Positions 1 to 10,718 are shown, counted from the first letter of the stretch. The stretch is DNA of 64,000 nucleotides from JAENWD01 sp963787035 (GCA_963787035.1 CAWBBN010000022.1:434001-498000); one strand, 5' to 3'. Translations and numbers: made by a program. Notes: generated by a model not told the origin, from the sequence alone.

Positions 1-1441
1 GGGCCTGGTCCAGCGCCTGGCGCAGCAGCTCGTTGACGATCTTCGGGCTCGCCTTGCCGCCCGTGGCTTTCATCACCTGGCCGACCAGGAAGCCGAGGAC
101 CTTCGTCTGGCCCGCGCGGTACTGCGCGACGGTGTCGGGCTGCGCGGCGATCACGCTCGGCCACCGCGGCGGCAAGCGCGCTGGTGTCGTTGATCTGCGC
201 CAGGCCTTCGGTCTCGACGATGGCCGAGGCCTGCCGGCCAGACGACCACATCTTCTCGAAGACGTCCTTGGCGATCGTCGAGCTCACGGTGCCCTGCTCG
301 ACGAGGGCGATGAGCCCGGCGAGGGCCTCCGGCGGCACCCTGGATTGACCGATCGTCGCGCCGGCGGCGTGCAGCGTGCGCGCGACCTCGCCCATGATCC
401 AGTTGGAGGCCGGCTTGGCCGGCGCGCCGGCGGCGACGGTCGCCTCGAAGAAGTCGGCGACCTCGCGCGAGCGCGTCAACTCGACCGCGTCGTACTCGGG
501 AAGCGCGTACTGCGCGACGAACCGCGCGCGACGTGCCGTCGCGAGTTCCGGAAGCTCGGCGCGGATGCCCGTCGATGCGCGCCGGCGACACGTCCACGGG
601 CGGCAGATCCGGCTCCGGGAAATACCGGTAGTCGTGGGCCTCTTCCTTGCTGCGCATCGCCACCGTGCGCGACGCGCCCTGATCCCACAGCCGCGTCTCC
701 TGGTGCACCCGATCGCCGCGCGAGACGACGTCGATCTGGCGCTCGATTTCGTGCTCGAGCGCCTGCCGCAGGTAGCGGAACGAGTTCAGGTTCTTCACCT
801 CGGCCTTGGTGCCAAGCGCGGCCTGCCCGACCGGGCGGACCGAGACATTGGCGTCGCACCGCAGGCTGCCCTCTTCCATGTTCCCGTCGTTCACGCCCAG
901 CCAGACGAGCGTGTCGCGCAGGTGCTCGAAGAACGCCGCGGCGTCGCTCGCCGAGCGCAGGTCCGGCTCGCTGACGATCTCGATGAGCGGAACGCCGGCG
1001 CGGTTGTAGTCGACGTACGTCCGCTCGGCGGAATCGGCGAACCCTTCGTGCAGCGACTTGCCGGCGTCTTCTTCCATGTGCACGCGCGTGATGCCCACGC
1101 GCGCGCCGTCAGGGCCGTCGAGCACGACGCTGCCTGCCGAGGCCAGCGGCTGGTCGTACTGCGAGATCTGATAGCCCTTCGGAAGGTCCGGATAGAAGTA
1201 GTTCTTCCGCGCGAAGATCGACCGCGGGTTGACGCGGCAGCCAAGCGCCAGGGCCGCGCGCGCGGCCAGATCGACCGCGCGCCGGTTCAGCACCGGCAGC
1301 GCGCCCGGCAGCCCGAGGCAGACCGGGACAGACGTGCGTGTTCGGCGGCGCCCCGAAGCTCGTGGGACACCCGCAGAAAATTTTGGTCTCGGTGAGGAGC
1401 TGCGCGTGGATCTCGAGCCCGATGACGGCTTCGTACGACAT
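1..1441 (-). CDS. gatB: Asp/Glu-tRNA amidotransferase subunit B (partial, frameshifted)
   Basis: GatB of the GatCAB complex, which amidates Glu-tRNA(Gln) or Asp-tRNA(Asn). The start MSYEAVIGLEIHAQLL is the family N-terminus; further on are CDANVSVRPVG (about residue 195), EVKNLNSFRYL and DYRYFPEPDLPP of the cradle domain, and VIAAQPDTVAQYRAG from the C-terminal helical domain. The gene runs off the left edge, so only the last residues are lost. The frame breaks near 1325, 565 and 160. At the first site one extra G inside the conserved CP-V-CLGLPG stretch explains the shift, so I read these as sequence errors. gatA and gatC are not visible; pckA lies upstream on the same strand, 25 bases away. 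Confidence 0.9.
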
Positions 1442-1465
1442 GACCCCCGGTGGCAGCGCGAGACG

Positions 1466-3047
1466 TCAGACGCGCGGGCCGGCCGCCGCCACCTCGGGCG
1501 CCACGTCCGGCACGAACCGCGCGAAGTTGTCGCGGAACATTCCCGCGACCATGCGCGCCTGAGCATCATACGCCGACGGGTCACGCCACGTCGACCGCGG
1601 ATCGAGCAGGCGATCGGACACGCCCGGCACCGCGCGCGGCACCTCGATGCCGAAGACGGGATCGAGGCGCATCGGCGCCGCGTCGAGCGTGCCGTCGAGC
1701 GCCGCGACCACCATCGCGCGCGTCATGTCGAGCGGCATCCGCGCCCCGTCGCCGGGCGGGCCGCCCGTCCATCCGGTATTCACCAGCCACACGCGCGCCC
1801 GGTGCCGCGCGATGCGCTTGCCCAGGAAGTCCGCGTAGACGCCTGGCCTGAGCGGCAGGAACGGCGCGCCGAAGCCGGCGGAGAACGTCGCCGACGGCGT
1901 CGTCACGCCGCGCTCGGTGCCGGCGACCCGCGCGGTATAGCCCGAGAGGAAATGGTACGTCGCGGCTTCGGGAGACAGGCGCGCGATTGGCGGCAACACG
2001 CCGAACGCGTCGGCCGTCAGCATCACGATGTCCCGCGGATGCCCCGCCATGCCGCTCGGCACGTGCCCCTCGATGAACCGGAGCGGGTAGGCGGCGCGCG
2101 TGTTCTCCGTCAACGTCGCGGCGTCGAAGTCGGGGACTCGCGTCGACCCGTCGAGGACGACGTTCTCGAGGACGGTGCCGAAGCGGGCGGCCGCCGACGC
2201 GATCTGCGGCTCGAGCACCGCCGACAGCCGAATCGTCTTCGCGTAGCAGCCGCCTTCGAAGTTGAAGACGCCGCGATCGCTCCACCCGTGCTCGTCATCG
2301 CCGATCAGCTGCCGCGCCGGATCGCTCGACAGCGTCGTCTTGCCCGTGCCCGAGAGGCCGAAGAAGAGCGCCACGGCGCCGTCGGCGCCGACGTTGGCCG
2401 AGCAGTGCATCGGCAGGACGTTCCGGAACGGCAGCAGGTAGTTGAGGATCGTGAAGACCGACTTCTTGATCTCGCCCGCGTAGGCGGTGCCGCCGATCAG
2501 GACGCGCCGCGCCGTCATGTTCACGGCAATCACGGTCTCGGAGTTCGTGCCGTGGCGCGACGGAATCGCCCGGAAGCCCGGCGCCGAGACGATGAGAAAT
2601 CCGGCGGCCGCGTCGAATGCGCCGCGCCGCAGCAGGTTCGTCGCGAACAGGCTGTGCCAGGCCAGCTCGGTGATCACGCGCACCGGCAGCTGGAAGGCCG
2701 GATCGGACGCCGCCGGCGAGATCCTGCACGTAGACGTCGCGGTTGCGCAGGTAGTCGGCGATGTCGGCGTCGAGCGCCTCGAACGCGGACGCCGTCATCG
2801 CGCGATTGACGTCGCCCCAGTGCACGTGCGCGTCTGTCGCGGCATCGCGAACGATGAACTTGTCTTTGGGCGACCGGCCGGTGTGCGCGCCGGTCGTGCA
2901 CGAGATCGCGCCGTCGCGCGTCAGCTGCCCTTCGCGGCGCGCCAGCGCGGCTTCGTACAGCTCCGCCGGCGAGAGATTCCACCAGAGCCGGGCGCCGTCG
3001 AACGACCCGCCGGCAAACGCGTCGACGGGATCAATCGAGCGCTTCAT
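1466..3047 (-). CDS. pckA: ATP-dependent phosphoenolpyruvate carboxykinase
   Basis: Converts oxaloacetate and ATP to phosphoenolpyruvate, the entry step of gluconeogenesis, in the cytoplasm. Visible motifs are TGAHTGRSPKDKFIV near the N-terminus, the Walker A GLSGTGKTTLSSDP, the following HGWSDRGVFNFEGGCYAK block and the late GYTARVAGTE segment; total length is about 527 codons, normal for the ATP-type enzyme. One frameshift near 2715 separates VYVQDL from the continuation PAFQLPVRVITELAWH. The start at 3047 (MKRSIDPVDAFAGG) lies about 50 bases downstream of a near-consensus promoter at 3103-3131. gatB follows on the same strand. Confidence 0.93.
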
Positions 3048-3102
3048 GGACCCACTCCGAAGATGCATGACTTCTATGAGAATTAGGCATGAGTAAAACT
3101 CG

Positions 3103-3131
3103 ATAGTAGCGACCGAATTACGCAAAGTCAA
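3103..3131 (-). promoter_or_regulatory. pckA promoter, -35 TTGACT / -10 TACTAT
   Basis: On the minus strand TTGACT (3131-3126) and TACTAT (3108-3103) are 17 bases apart, a close match to a housekeeping-sigma promoter, with transcription expected to begin near 3096, about 50 bases before the pckA ATG. It also lies in the divergent gap shared with ispH. Confidence 0.65.
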
Positions 3132-3202
3132 CCGCCACATGGACTTGCCTGAGTTTGGAGGTCCGCGGTCTGGCTCGTCCGCGTAGTAGAATTTGAGCGG
3201 AA

Positions 3203-4385
3203 ATGCCGCCGCTGATCTTCAGGAAGGGGCTCGACCTCAAGGACGCGGTCGCCGGCCAGCTTGCCGCCAGCTACCACAGCGCGCTGGTCGGCCAGATCAA
3301 GGACTCCGGCTACCGCTACGAGGCCGGGCGCCTCACGGTGCATCTCGCGAAGGAGTTCGGCTTCTGCTACGGCGTCGATCGCGCGGTCGACTACGCGTAC
3401 CAGGCGCGCGAGCGGTTTCCCGATCGCACGGTGTTCCTCACCGGCGAAATCATCCACAACCCGCACGTCAACGCGAAGCTGCGCGGGCTCGGCATCCGCT
3501 TCCTGAGCGATCCGCCCGAGAGCGTCGACGCGCTCACGCCGGAAGACGTCGTGATCCTGCCGGCGTTCGGCGTCACGATCGCGATGCTCGAGGGACTCTC
3601 AGCGCGCGGCTGCACGCTGGTGGACACGACGTGCGGCTCGGTGCTCAACGTGTGGAAGAACGTCCGGCGCTACACGCAGGACGGCCTCACCTCGATCATC
3701 CACGGCAAGTACTGGCACGAAGAGACGCAGGCCACGGCGTCGCAGGCCACGGCCTCGCCTCGCGGCCGCTATCTGGTCGTCTACGACAAGCCGGAAGCGG
3801 CGATCGTGTGCGACTACATCCGCTCGGGCGGCAGCCGCGACGCGTTCCTCGCGAAGTTCCGCGACGCGTCCTCGCCGGGCTTCGATCCTGACGTGGACCT
3901 GTGTCACATCGGCCTCGCCAACCAGACGACGATGCTGATGACCGAGTCGCTGGAGATCGGGGACATGTTCCGCGACGCCATTCGCGATCGGTACGGCGAC
4001 GCGGACATGGCGTCGCGCTATCGCGCGTTCGATACGATCTGCAGCGCCACGCAGGACCGCCAGGACGCCGTGAACCAGTTGCTGGCCGCGGAGCCACTCG
4101 ATCTCATGCTCGTCGTCGGCGGCTACAACAGCAGCAACACCTGCAACCTCGCGCACATCTGCGCCGAGCACGTGCCGACCTATCACATCGCCGATCCGAC
4201 CTGCATGGAGTCGCGCGGCGAGACTCCGCCACAAGCCGGTTGGAGAGAAGGCTGAAGTCGAAGCGACCGACTGGCTGCCCGGCCGCGGTCCGCTTCGTGT
4301 CGGCCTCACCTCGGGCGCGTCGACCCCGGACAACCTCGTCGAGCAGGTCATCCGCCAGTTGAGCGAGTTCGCCAACACGAACTAG
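3203..4385 (+). CDS. ispH: 4-hydroxy-3-methylbut-2-enyl diphosphate reductase (cyanobacterial/plant-type IspH)
   Basis: Last enzyme of the MEP isoprenoid pathway, reducing HMBPP to IPP and DMAPP with a [4Fe-4S] cluster. The three cluster cysteines are in EFGFCYGVDRAV, DTTCGSVLNVWKN and SSNTCNLAHIC. The protein (about 393 residues) has the insert SIIHGKYWHEETQATAS and the block CSATQDRQDA, which are features of the longer plant and cyanobacterial form rather than of E. coli IspH. A frameshift near 4235 moves reading to the frame ending KPVGEKAEVEATDWLP...EFANTN and a TAG at 4383-4385. Its stop shares the palindrome CTAG with the stop of the convergent folK. A TAGAAT at 3187-3192 sits 10 bases before the ATG. 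Confidence 0.92.
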
Positions 4386-5047
4386 TCCTCACGCTCGCGA
4401 TCGTCACGCTGCGACGATCGCGATTCACGATTCGCTTTCGGGTTGAACGCGACAGCGTCTTCGTCAGCCGATCTCGTGTAATCTGTGGTTCCTCTTATCC
4501 TTTGGTACGCGAAGCGCAGCGTGACACCGTCAGCGCAGGCGCGAAGAAGTTCTTCGACGCTCTTCCCGGTCACCGGATCCGACATCTGCGGGGCGATTTC
4601 GACGAGCGGCTCGAGCACGAAGGCGCGGTCGCGGAATCTCGCGTGCGGAACGACAAGTCCCGGCTCGTCGATGACTTCACGGCCGTAGAGGATGAGGTCG
4701 AGATCGAGCGTCCGTGGCGCGTTCTGGAAGGCGCGCTCTCGTCCGAAGCGCTGCTCGATCGCGAGGAGCGCGTCGAGGAGCGAGCGGGCCGACAGCGCCG
4801 TCGTGCCGACGGCGGCGGCGTTCAGATAGCGGGGTTGTGGAGACGGGACGCCGACGGGGGCCGTGTCGTGAAAGGTCGAGGCGCGGAGGTCCGGAATCAG
4901 CGCGCGCAACGCGTCGAGCGCCGCCACGAGCGTCGCCTCACGATCGCCGAGATTGCTGCCGAGCGCGACGGCGACGGGAACGCCAGGCGCGTTAGTCGCC
5001 GATCCAGCGGGCAGCGCCAACCTCGCCGCGCTTGCCGGAGCCGACAT
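4382..5047 (-). CDS. folK: 2-amino-4-hydroxy-6-hydroxymethyldihydropteridine pyrophosphokinase
   Basis: HPPK of folate biosynthesis: transfers pyrophosphate from ATP to hydroxymethyldihydropterin. Seen are VALGSNLGDREATL at the start of the domain, NAPRTLDLDLILYG (metal and substrate loop) and VVPHARFRDRAFVLEPL. The only ATG in frame is at 5047, which makes a 56-base overlap with the upstream ferritin-like gene; the conserved domain begins about 25 residues later, so a non-ATG start further in is possible. The tail after RIRGTTDYTR is not conserved in the family. No folB or folP is nearby. Confidence 0.9.
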   Translation of the reverse strand: MSAPASAARLALPAGSATNAPGVPVAVALGSNLGDREATLVAALDALRALIPDLRASTFHDTAPVGVPSPQPRYLNAAAVGTTALSARSLLDALLAIEQRFGRERAFQNAPRTLDLDLILYGREVIDEPGLVVPHARFRDRAFVLEPLVEIAPQMSDPVTGKSVEELLRACADGVTLRFAYQRIRGTTDYTRSADEDAVAFNPKANRESRSSQRDDRERED

Positions 5048-5483
5048 CCTTCCGGCCGAGCAAGTCGTCGACGCCGGCGGAGGCCTGCTCGAACGTCCGC
5101 GTCTGCTCCTGCACTTCCCCGAGCATCAACCGCAGCATCGTCCGGTTGCGCGCGTGGCTGAGCGACTCCACGCGAGGCCGCCACTTGTCGAGGAACGCCT
5201 GGCCGGCCCGCGCATCCTCGGCGGCGAGCGTACGCCCGGCCTGCTTCGAGCGCTCCTTGGCGATCGCCGCCGTGTCGCCGCCATCAGGCAGCGTGGCGCC
5301 AAGCTCCGCAATCGCGTCAGACAGCCACTGCAGGTGCGTCTCTTCGCGGTTGACGATGTACTGATACGCGTTGTTGACGTCGTAGTCGGTGACGTGCGTC
5401 GCGACCGCCTTGTGCCGGTCGAACATGGCGAGGCGCTCGCGGTAGCACTCCTGCAACAGGGCGGCGAGGTCGGTGGGTTTCAC
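4992..5483 (-). CDS. Ferritin-like helical protein
   Basis: A 163-residue protein predicted to be almost wholly helical. The segment NREETHLQWLSDAIAELGA contains an EExxH pattern as in ferritin-like di-iron proteins, and a later helix NRTMLRLMLGEVQEQ fits the rest of a four-helix bundle. I take the GTG at 5483 as start because it overlaps the stop of the DksA-like gene as GTGA, a coupling used repeatedly in this window. The DksA-like gene is upstream and folK downstream. Family membership is inferred from helix pattern and the EExxH; metal binding is not shown. Confidence 0.6.
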   Translation of the reverse strand: MKPTDLAALLQECYRERLAMFDRHKAVATHVTDYDVNNAYQYIVNREETHLQWLSDAIAELGATLPDGGDTAAIAKERSKQAGRTLAAEDARAGQAFLDKWRPRVESLSHARNRTMLRLMLGEVQEQTRTFEQASAGVDDLLGRKDVGSGKRGEVGAARWIGD

Positions 5484-5815
5484 GCCTTTTGTTTTTCCTT
5501 GCAGCTGATGCACACGCGCGTCCAGGGGATGGCGAGCAGCCGCGCGTCGGCAATCGGCTCGCCGCAGTCGCGGCAGATGCCGTAGGTGCCCTTCTCGATC
5601 CGCTGGAGCGCTTCCTCGATGGCTTGCAGGATTTTCGCGTCGGTCTGCCGCAGCTTGAGCGCGATGTGGACTTCGTTGTTGCCGCTCGCCTGGTCCGCCA
5701 TGTCGCCCTGACGGGAGTTGTTCTCCATCGTCGCCTGGAGCGGTTTACCGGCGGCGGCCTCGCTCAACTCGTGCTTCTTCTGGAGCAGGGCCTCTCGGAA
5801 GGCCTCGAGGTTCAT
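5480..5815 (-). CDS. DksA/TraR-family C4 zinc-finger protein
   Basis: A 111-residue protein with an N-terminal coiled-coil stretch (LQKKHELSEAAAG to RIEKGTYG) and a four-cysteine zinc finger CRDCGEPI...CISCKEKQ. This is the plan of DksA and TraR, which bind the secondary channel of RNA polymerase; many short members have uncertain roles. The start at 5815 (MNLEAFREALLQKK) gives the expected family N-terminus; an ATG upstream at 5857 would add 14 unconserved residues. Stop overlaps the next start (GTGA). Confidence 0.8.
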   Translation of the reverse strand: MNLEAFREALLQKKHELSEAAAGKPLQATMENNSRQGDMADQASGNNEVHIALKLRQTDAKILQAIEEALQRIEKGTYGICRDCGEPIADARLLAIPWTRVCISCKEKQKA

Positions 5816-5872
5816 GGTCCGATCACTCCTCGAACACGCCTCTGGCGGGCGTGACAAAAGGAAATGATAGCA

Positions 5873-8415
5873 CTACTCCGCCCGGAGGGCGGCCAGCGGG
5901 CGCCGCCTCAAAACGTCAATGCTGGCGGCCAATCCCACGCCCGCGACCAGCACCGTGGCCATCGCCAACTCGCTCACGACTTCGACCCAGGGCGCGCTCC
6001 AGCGCACGTCGATGGCCCACTTGCTGATCGCCCAACTGAGGACGAGACCGCCGCTGGCGCCCACGGTGCCGGCGATGAGGCCGAGCAACCCGTACTCGAC
6101 GAGCAGCAGGCGGCCGACCAGTCGCGTGCTGGCGCCAAGCGTCTTCAGGATCGCCGCCTCGTACGTGCGGCGGAAGCGCGTCATCGCGATCGCGCCGGTG
6201 AGGATCAGGATCCCGGTGCCCAGGACCAGGCCTCCGACGATGCTGACGCCGAGCGTGAGGCTGCGAATGAGCGACCGCCCGGTGTCGAGGACCTCTCGCA
6301 GATCGATGACCGAGACGTTGGGGAACTGGGTGACGAGATCGCGCTCGAGCCGCGCGCGCGCGGCGATATCGGCCGGCGCGCGGAACGGCGCGACAAAGCC
6401 GTGCGGCGCGCGGTCGAGCACACCGGGGCGGAACACGAACATGAACCCGCCGGTGCGCGCGTCGCGCCAGTTGACCGAGCGAACGCTGGTCACCCGCGCC
6501 GTGATGGGCTGGCCGAGGATGTCGAAGCGGACGGTGTCGCCGACCTGCAGCCGGAAGCGGTCGCGCAGGCCCTGCTCGATCGAGACCTCGGGCTCGGCCG
6601 AGGGCGTCGGATCCCAGAACTTGCCGGCGATCACCTTCTCGTTTGCGGCCAGGCGGTCCCGGTACGTCACCGTGTATTCGCGCGCCAGCCAGCCCTGACT
6701 GCGTATCTCCTCCACCGTCTTCAGCTTGACGTCGCGTCCGTCAACCGCCGTCACGCGCCCGCGCATGACGGGCAGAAGTGCGGGAGGCGCCGCCGGAGCG
6801 ATGCGGGGCGCCAGAAACGCCTGGAGCGCAGCCGTCTGGTCCTGCTGGATGTCGATGAGGAACATGTCCGGCGAGTTCTCGCCGATCGAGATATCGAGCT
6901 GATCGAGCAGGTTTCGTTCGATCGCGCGGACGCCGACGATGAAGAAGCAGCCGAGGCCGACGGCCAGCAACACCGTGCGCGTCTGGTTGCCGGGGCGATC
7001 GAGGTTCATCGCCGCGTGACGCAGGACGAACGAGCGCGTGTGCCGCAGCGGACGGGTCAGGCGCACCAGCAGCCACGCCGCGCCCAGCAGCACGAGCGTG
7101 ATGGCGACGAACCCCGCGCACACCACGAGCCCCACCCGCAGCGAGCCGGCCTGCCACGCGGCGACGCCGACGAGCGCGAGCGCCACGACTCCCGTCGCCG
7201 CAACCCGGACCCAGTCGCGTCCGCCCGGGCCGCCCTCCTGCCGCAGCAGCAGCGACGGACGAATCCGGCGCACGCGCAGCAGAGGGACGATGGCGAACAG
7301 CAGCGCGACGAGCAGCCCGACCGCCAGGCCCTGCGCCACGGCAGATGCCGTCAGGCCGTACTGCAGCGGCGTGCCCGTCGGCCCCGTCGCCGGCACGAAC
7401 GCGGGCAGCGCCGCCAGCGTCACGCCCGCCAGCAGCACGCCGAGCAGGCTTCCCGCCAGCCCCAGCGTGAGGATCTCCGTCATGTAGATCCCGAGCACGT
7501 GCCTCGTCGTCGCGCCGACGCATTTGAGGATCGCGATGCTCTTCAGCTTCTGCTCGATGAAGACGCGCGTGACGCTCGAGACGCCGATGCCGCCGAGCAC
7601 GAGAATCACGAGGCCCACGAGGCTCAGGTAGTTCTCGGCGCGCGCGAGATCCTCCCCGAGATCGTTCTCGGTGCTGCGGAACGTGCGCACGGTGACGAAG
7701 CGGTTCTTGAACGCGTCCTTCAGGCTCTTGCCGAGCGGCTTCCACGCGCGGCTCGTCCACCTTCAGCATCACCTGGTGGTTCGCGCGGCTGCCGAACCCG
7801 AGAAGCCCGGCGCCCGCGAGCGCGTCGCGATCGACCAGCACGCGCGGGCCGAGGCTGAAGCCGCCGCCCCGTCGCCCCGGCTCGCTGTCGAGCACGCCGC
7901 GAATCACGAACGTCGATCGGCCGATCACGATGGAGTCGCCGACGGCGACGCCAAGCTGCGTGAGGAGCTCGGGCCGCACCAGGACGCCGTTCTGCTCGAG
8001 CAGCGCGTGGCTGTATTTCCCGCCGTTCTGCAGCCGCACCTCGCCGTACAGCGGGAACGCCGAGTCCACGCCGCGCAGCTCCACCATCCGCGCGACGGCC
8101 TTCCGTTCGTCGGCCGGCCGCGACATCGTCGGCGTATCCACCGACTCGCTGCGGCCGTGCACCGCCGGGTCGCTGGCCAGCTGGCGATCGAGCTCGGCGC
8201 GGTCCGCATCGGACCACGCACGACCGGTGGACACGACGACGTCGCCGCCGATGAGCGTGCGGGCCTCGCCGGTCATCGCGCCGCGGACGCTGCCGATGAC
8301 GGACCGGATGCGCGACAATGGCGCCGACGCCGATGGCCAGGCAGATGAAGAAGAACAGCAGGCGCTTCCAGGCGGCGCGCGTCTCGCGCAGCGCCATCCG
8401 CAGGACGAAGCTCAC
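5873..8415 (-). CDS. FtsX-type ABC transporter permease (YbbP-like)
   Basis: Large membrane protein of about 847 residues with an N-terminal membrane segment (RLLFFFICLAIGVGAIV), a periplasmic MacB-like domain, a central block of helices and a second FtsX block at the C-terminus ending LAASIDVLRRRPLAALRAE. Ten-helix, two-FtsX permeases of this kind pair with LolD/MacB-like ATPases, and the neighbouring ATPase gene overlaps its start (ATGA at 8412-8415). Two frameshifts, near 8325 and 7740, break the reading frame while the protein stays continuous. With the ATPase and the TesA-like esterase it matches the ybbA-ybbP-tesA grouping of proteobacteria. Confidence 0.88.
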
Positions 8416-9107
8416 CGCGTCCTCACGACGGGCTCGAGCTGCGAGCGTTCGTGGTCGATGCTGCCGTCCTTGAGCGCGAGGCGGACTTCGGCCAGCGCCG
8501 CCAGGTCGGGATCGTGGGTCACGAGCACGAGCGTCGTCTTCCGTACGCGGTTCACTTCGAACAACAGCTCGATGATGTGCCGGCCGTTGGCGCTGTCGAG
8601 ATTGCCCGTCGGCTCGTCGGCGAGCAGGATCGCCGGATCGTTCGCGAGGGCGCGCGCGATCGCGACACGCTGCTGCTCGCCGCCGGAGAGCTGCGACGGA
8701 TAGTGATGGCCGCGTCCGTCGAGGCCGACCTCGAGAAGCAGCGCGTCCGCGCGGGCGGACGCGTCGCGGCGTCCGGCGATCTCCATCGGGACGAGCACGT
8801 TCTCTCGAGCCGTCAGCGACGGAATCAGGTGGAAGAACTGAAAGACGACGCCGATCTTCTCGCCGCGCAGCCGCGCCAGTCGATCCTCGTCGAGGCGCGT
8901 GATGTCGACGCCGTCGATGAGCACGCTGCCCGAGGTCGGCGCGTCGAGGCCGGCGATGAGGCCGAGCAGCGTGGACTTGCCGCTGCCCGACGGGCCCGTG
9001 ACGGCCACCGACTGGCCCGCCGGCACGAAGAAGTCGAGCGGATGAAGAATCGTGAGCGGCGAGGTGCCGCTCATCACGGTGCGGGAAACCCCGCGCAACT
9101 CGATCAT
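8412..9107 (-). CDS. ABC transporter ATP-binding protein (LolD/YbbA-like)
   Basis: Intact 231-residue ATPase. Walker A is GPSGSGKSTLLGL, the Q-loop region VVFQFFHLIPSLTA, signature LSGGEQQRVAIARAL, Walker B ILLADEPTGNLD and the H-loop LVTHD. The set matches the LolD/MacB/YbbA subfamily that drives lipoprotein or peptide handling by FtsX-type permeases. It overlaps the permease by four bases and the esterase stop by four bases, so the three genes form one transcription unit from 9846 leftwards. Confidence 0.92.
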   Translation of the reverse strand: MIELRGVSRTVMSGTSPLTILHPLDFFVPAGQSVAVTGPSGSGKSTLLGLIAGLDAPTSGSVLIDGVDITRLDEDRLARLRGEKIGVVFQFFHLIPSLTARENVLVPMEIAGRRDASARADALLLEVGLDGRGHHYPSQLSGGEQQRVAIARALANDPAILLADEPTGNLDSANGRHIIELLFEVNRVRKTTLVLVTHDPDLAALAEVRLALKDGSIDHERSQLEPVVRTR

Positions 9108-9846
9108 GATGTCCGCGTGGCGTCGACGAGCGGCTTCAGCACCGGCCAGATGAGGTCCGCGATCTTCTGCTGTCCCTGCGCGGTCGGATGGATGCCGTCG
9201 CCCTGGTTCAGCGCGTCGATGCCGGCGACGCCGTTGAGGAAGAACGGAATGAACGCCAGATGGTGCTCGCGCGCGACGTCGCGATACACCGCCCGAAAGT
9301 CCTGCGTGTAGCGATCGCCGAAGTTCGGCGGCGCTTCCATGCCCATCGAGCAGCACGCGAACGCGCCGCGCCTCGGCGGCCTTCACGATGGCTTCGAGGT
9401 TGGCCCGCAGCTCGGACGGCGGAAGCCCGCGCAACGCGTCGTTTCCGCCGAGAGCGACGATGAGCACCTTGACGTCGCCCTCGAAGGGACCAGTCGAGAC
9501 GCCGGAGACCGCCGGCGGACGTGTCGCCGGAGACGCCGGCGTTGATCACCTCGAAGTGGTACCCGGCGTCGGCGAGCTTCCGCTCGAGCAGCGCCGGATA
9601 CGCCTCGTCGGGCGACGGCAGGCCGTAGCCGGCGGTGAGGCTGTCGCCGAGGCAGACGACACGGGGTTCGGCTGTGTTCGGCAGGTTCGACCGGTTGACT
9701 CGGTTTGCCCGGTTGCACCGGTTCGCGCCTCCGCAGCGGCGAGCGGGCTCGGCAGGTTGCGGCGCCGGCGATCCGGCCGAGCATGCGCCCAGCCAGATCG
9801 ATCCTGCGATCGCCAGTGCAAGCCGAATCCGCGCCGTCCGCCGCAT
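9104..9846 (-). CDS. TesA-like GDSL esterase/lysophospholipase lipoprotein
   Basis: SGNH hydrolase with all blocks visible across frames: CLGDSLTAGYG (nucleophile Ser), INAGVSGDTS, VALGGNDALRG and DGIHPTAQG (catalytic Asp/His). The N-terminus MRRTARIRLALAIAGSIW with LGAC is a lipoprotein signal. Between the lipobox and the domain is a run of Asn-Arg-x tripeptides encoded by a nonamer repeat (9665-9728). Frameshifts near 9500 and 9350 split the sequence over three frames. A TATACA at 9864-9859 lies 12 bases before the ATG. Gene order with the ABC ATPase and permease copies the tesA-ybbA-ybbP arrangement. Confidence 0.87.
9665..9728. repeat. Nonamer array GGTTNNNCC (about 7 units)
   Basis: Five exactly contiguous nine-base units fill 9684-9728: GGTTCGACC, GGTTGACTC, GGTTTGCCC, GGTTGCACC, GGTTCGCGC; two looser units precede them from 9665. 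The array lies inside the linker of the TesA-like gene, in frame, and becomes Asn-Arg-x repeats in the protein. Related nonamers recur at 37021-37097 and 39547-39608. Confidence 0.7.
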
Positions 9847-9912
9847 ACCGCCTACCAGTGTATACGGCGCGCGCAGGACGACGTTCCGGCAACCCCGATG
9901 GGCGAGACTCGC

Positions 9913-10701
9913 CTATTGGGCTTTGATGGTGACGGCCGTGATGTTGTCGCTGCCGTTGCGCTCGAGCGACGTCTGCACGAGTCGCTCGGTCACCTGCTCG
10001 AGCGTGCCCGGCGTTGCCAGCAGCATCTGCATCGACGCGTCGTCGAGGCCGTTGTAGAGGCCGTCGCTGCAGAGCAGCAGCATGTCGCCGGCCGCGACGA
10101 GCCGCTCCCCCACTTCGACCTCGGTGTCGTCGCGAGCGCCCACGACGTTGGTCAGCACGTGACGCATCGGGTGCTGCGCCAGCTGCGCCTCGTCGAAACC
10201 GGGTTCGCGCGCCAGGACGGTGGCCACCCATGAATCGTCGTGGGTCAGCTGCGACAGCGCCCCGTCGGCGAGCAGGTACAAGCGGCTGTCGCCCACGCCG
10301 CAGAACGTGAGGACGTTGTTCTCGATCAGCGCGGCCACGACGGTCGTCCCCATGCCCGCGAGGTCCGGCTTCTCCTCGCCCGCCTGGAAGATCTTGCGGT
10401 TCGACAGCCGCACGGCGGTGACGAGCCGGTTGGCGTTCAACGACAGGGCCGGATCGAACCCGAACGGCCAGGTGAGATCCTTGTCGTGCCGGCTGGCCTC
10501 GAGAAAGCTGCGAATGCTCTCGACGGCCATGCGCGAGGCGACTTCACCCGCCTGGTGACCACCCATGCCGTCGGCGACGAGAAACAGGCCGGCGGGAAGA
10601 TCCCAGAGCAGCGAATCCTCGTTGTTCGAGCGAACGCGCCCCGGATGCGACACGCCGTACGCAATGAGTTGCAAGCCGACACATACTAGCGTAGGGCTCA
10701 C
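9913..10701 (-). CDS. PP2C-family serine/threonine protein phosphatase
   Basis: Intact 262-residue Stp1-like phosphatase. Metal-binding motifs are present: VRSNNEDSLL, FLVADGMGGHQAGEVAS, LLLCSDGLYNGLDD and GSDNITAVTI. It should remove phosphate from Ser/Thr of proteins targeted by Hanks-type kinases in the cytoplasm. ATG at 10701 is used; the conserved region begins only at YGVSHPGRVRS, so a later GTG or TTG start is possible. It is divergent from the TPR-GAF-sigma54 activator, suggesting a shared phosphorylation-controlled circuit (inference). Confidence 0.9.
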   Translation of the reverse strand: MSPTLVCVGLQLIAYGVSHPGRVRSNNEDSLLWDLPAGLFLVADGMGGHQAGEVASRMAVESIRSFLEASRHDKDLTWPFGFDPALSLNANRLVTAVRLSNRKIFQAGEEKPDLAGMGTTVVAALIENNVLTFCGVGDSRLYLLADGALSQLTHDDSWVATVLAREPGFDEAQLAQHPMRHVLTNVVGARDDTEVEVGERLVAAGDMLLLCSDGLYNGLDDASMQMLLATPGTLEQVTERLVQTSLERNGSDNITAVTIKAQ

Positions 10702-10718
10702 GGAGCTTCAAGGCGCGA

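Noticed and set aside
5864..7858. Plus-strand open frame opposite the FtsX permease
   Set aside because: Composition of Arg/Asp/His repeats without domain features; the minus strand has the real membrane protein.
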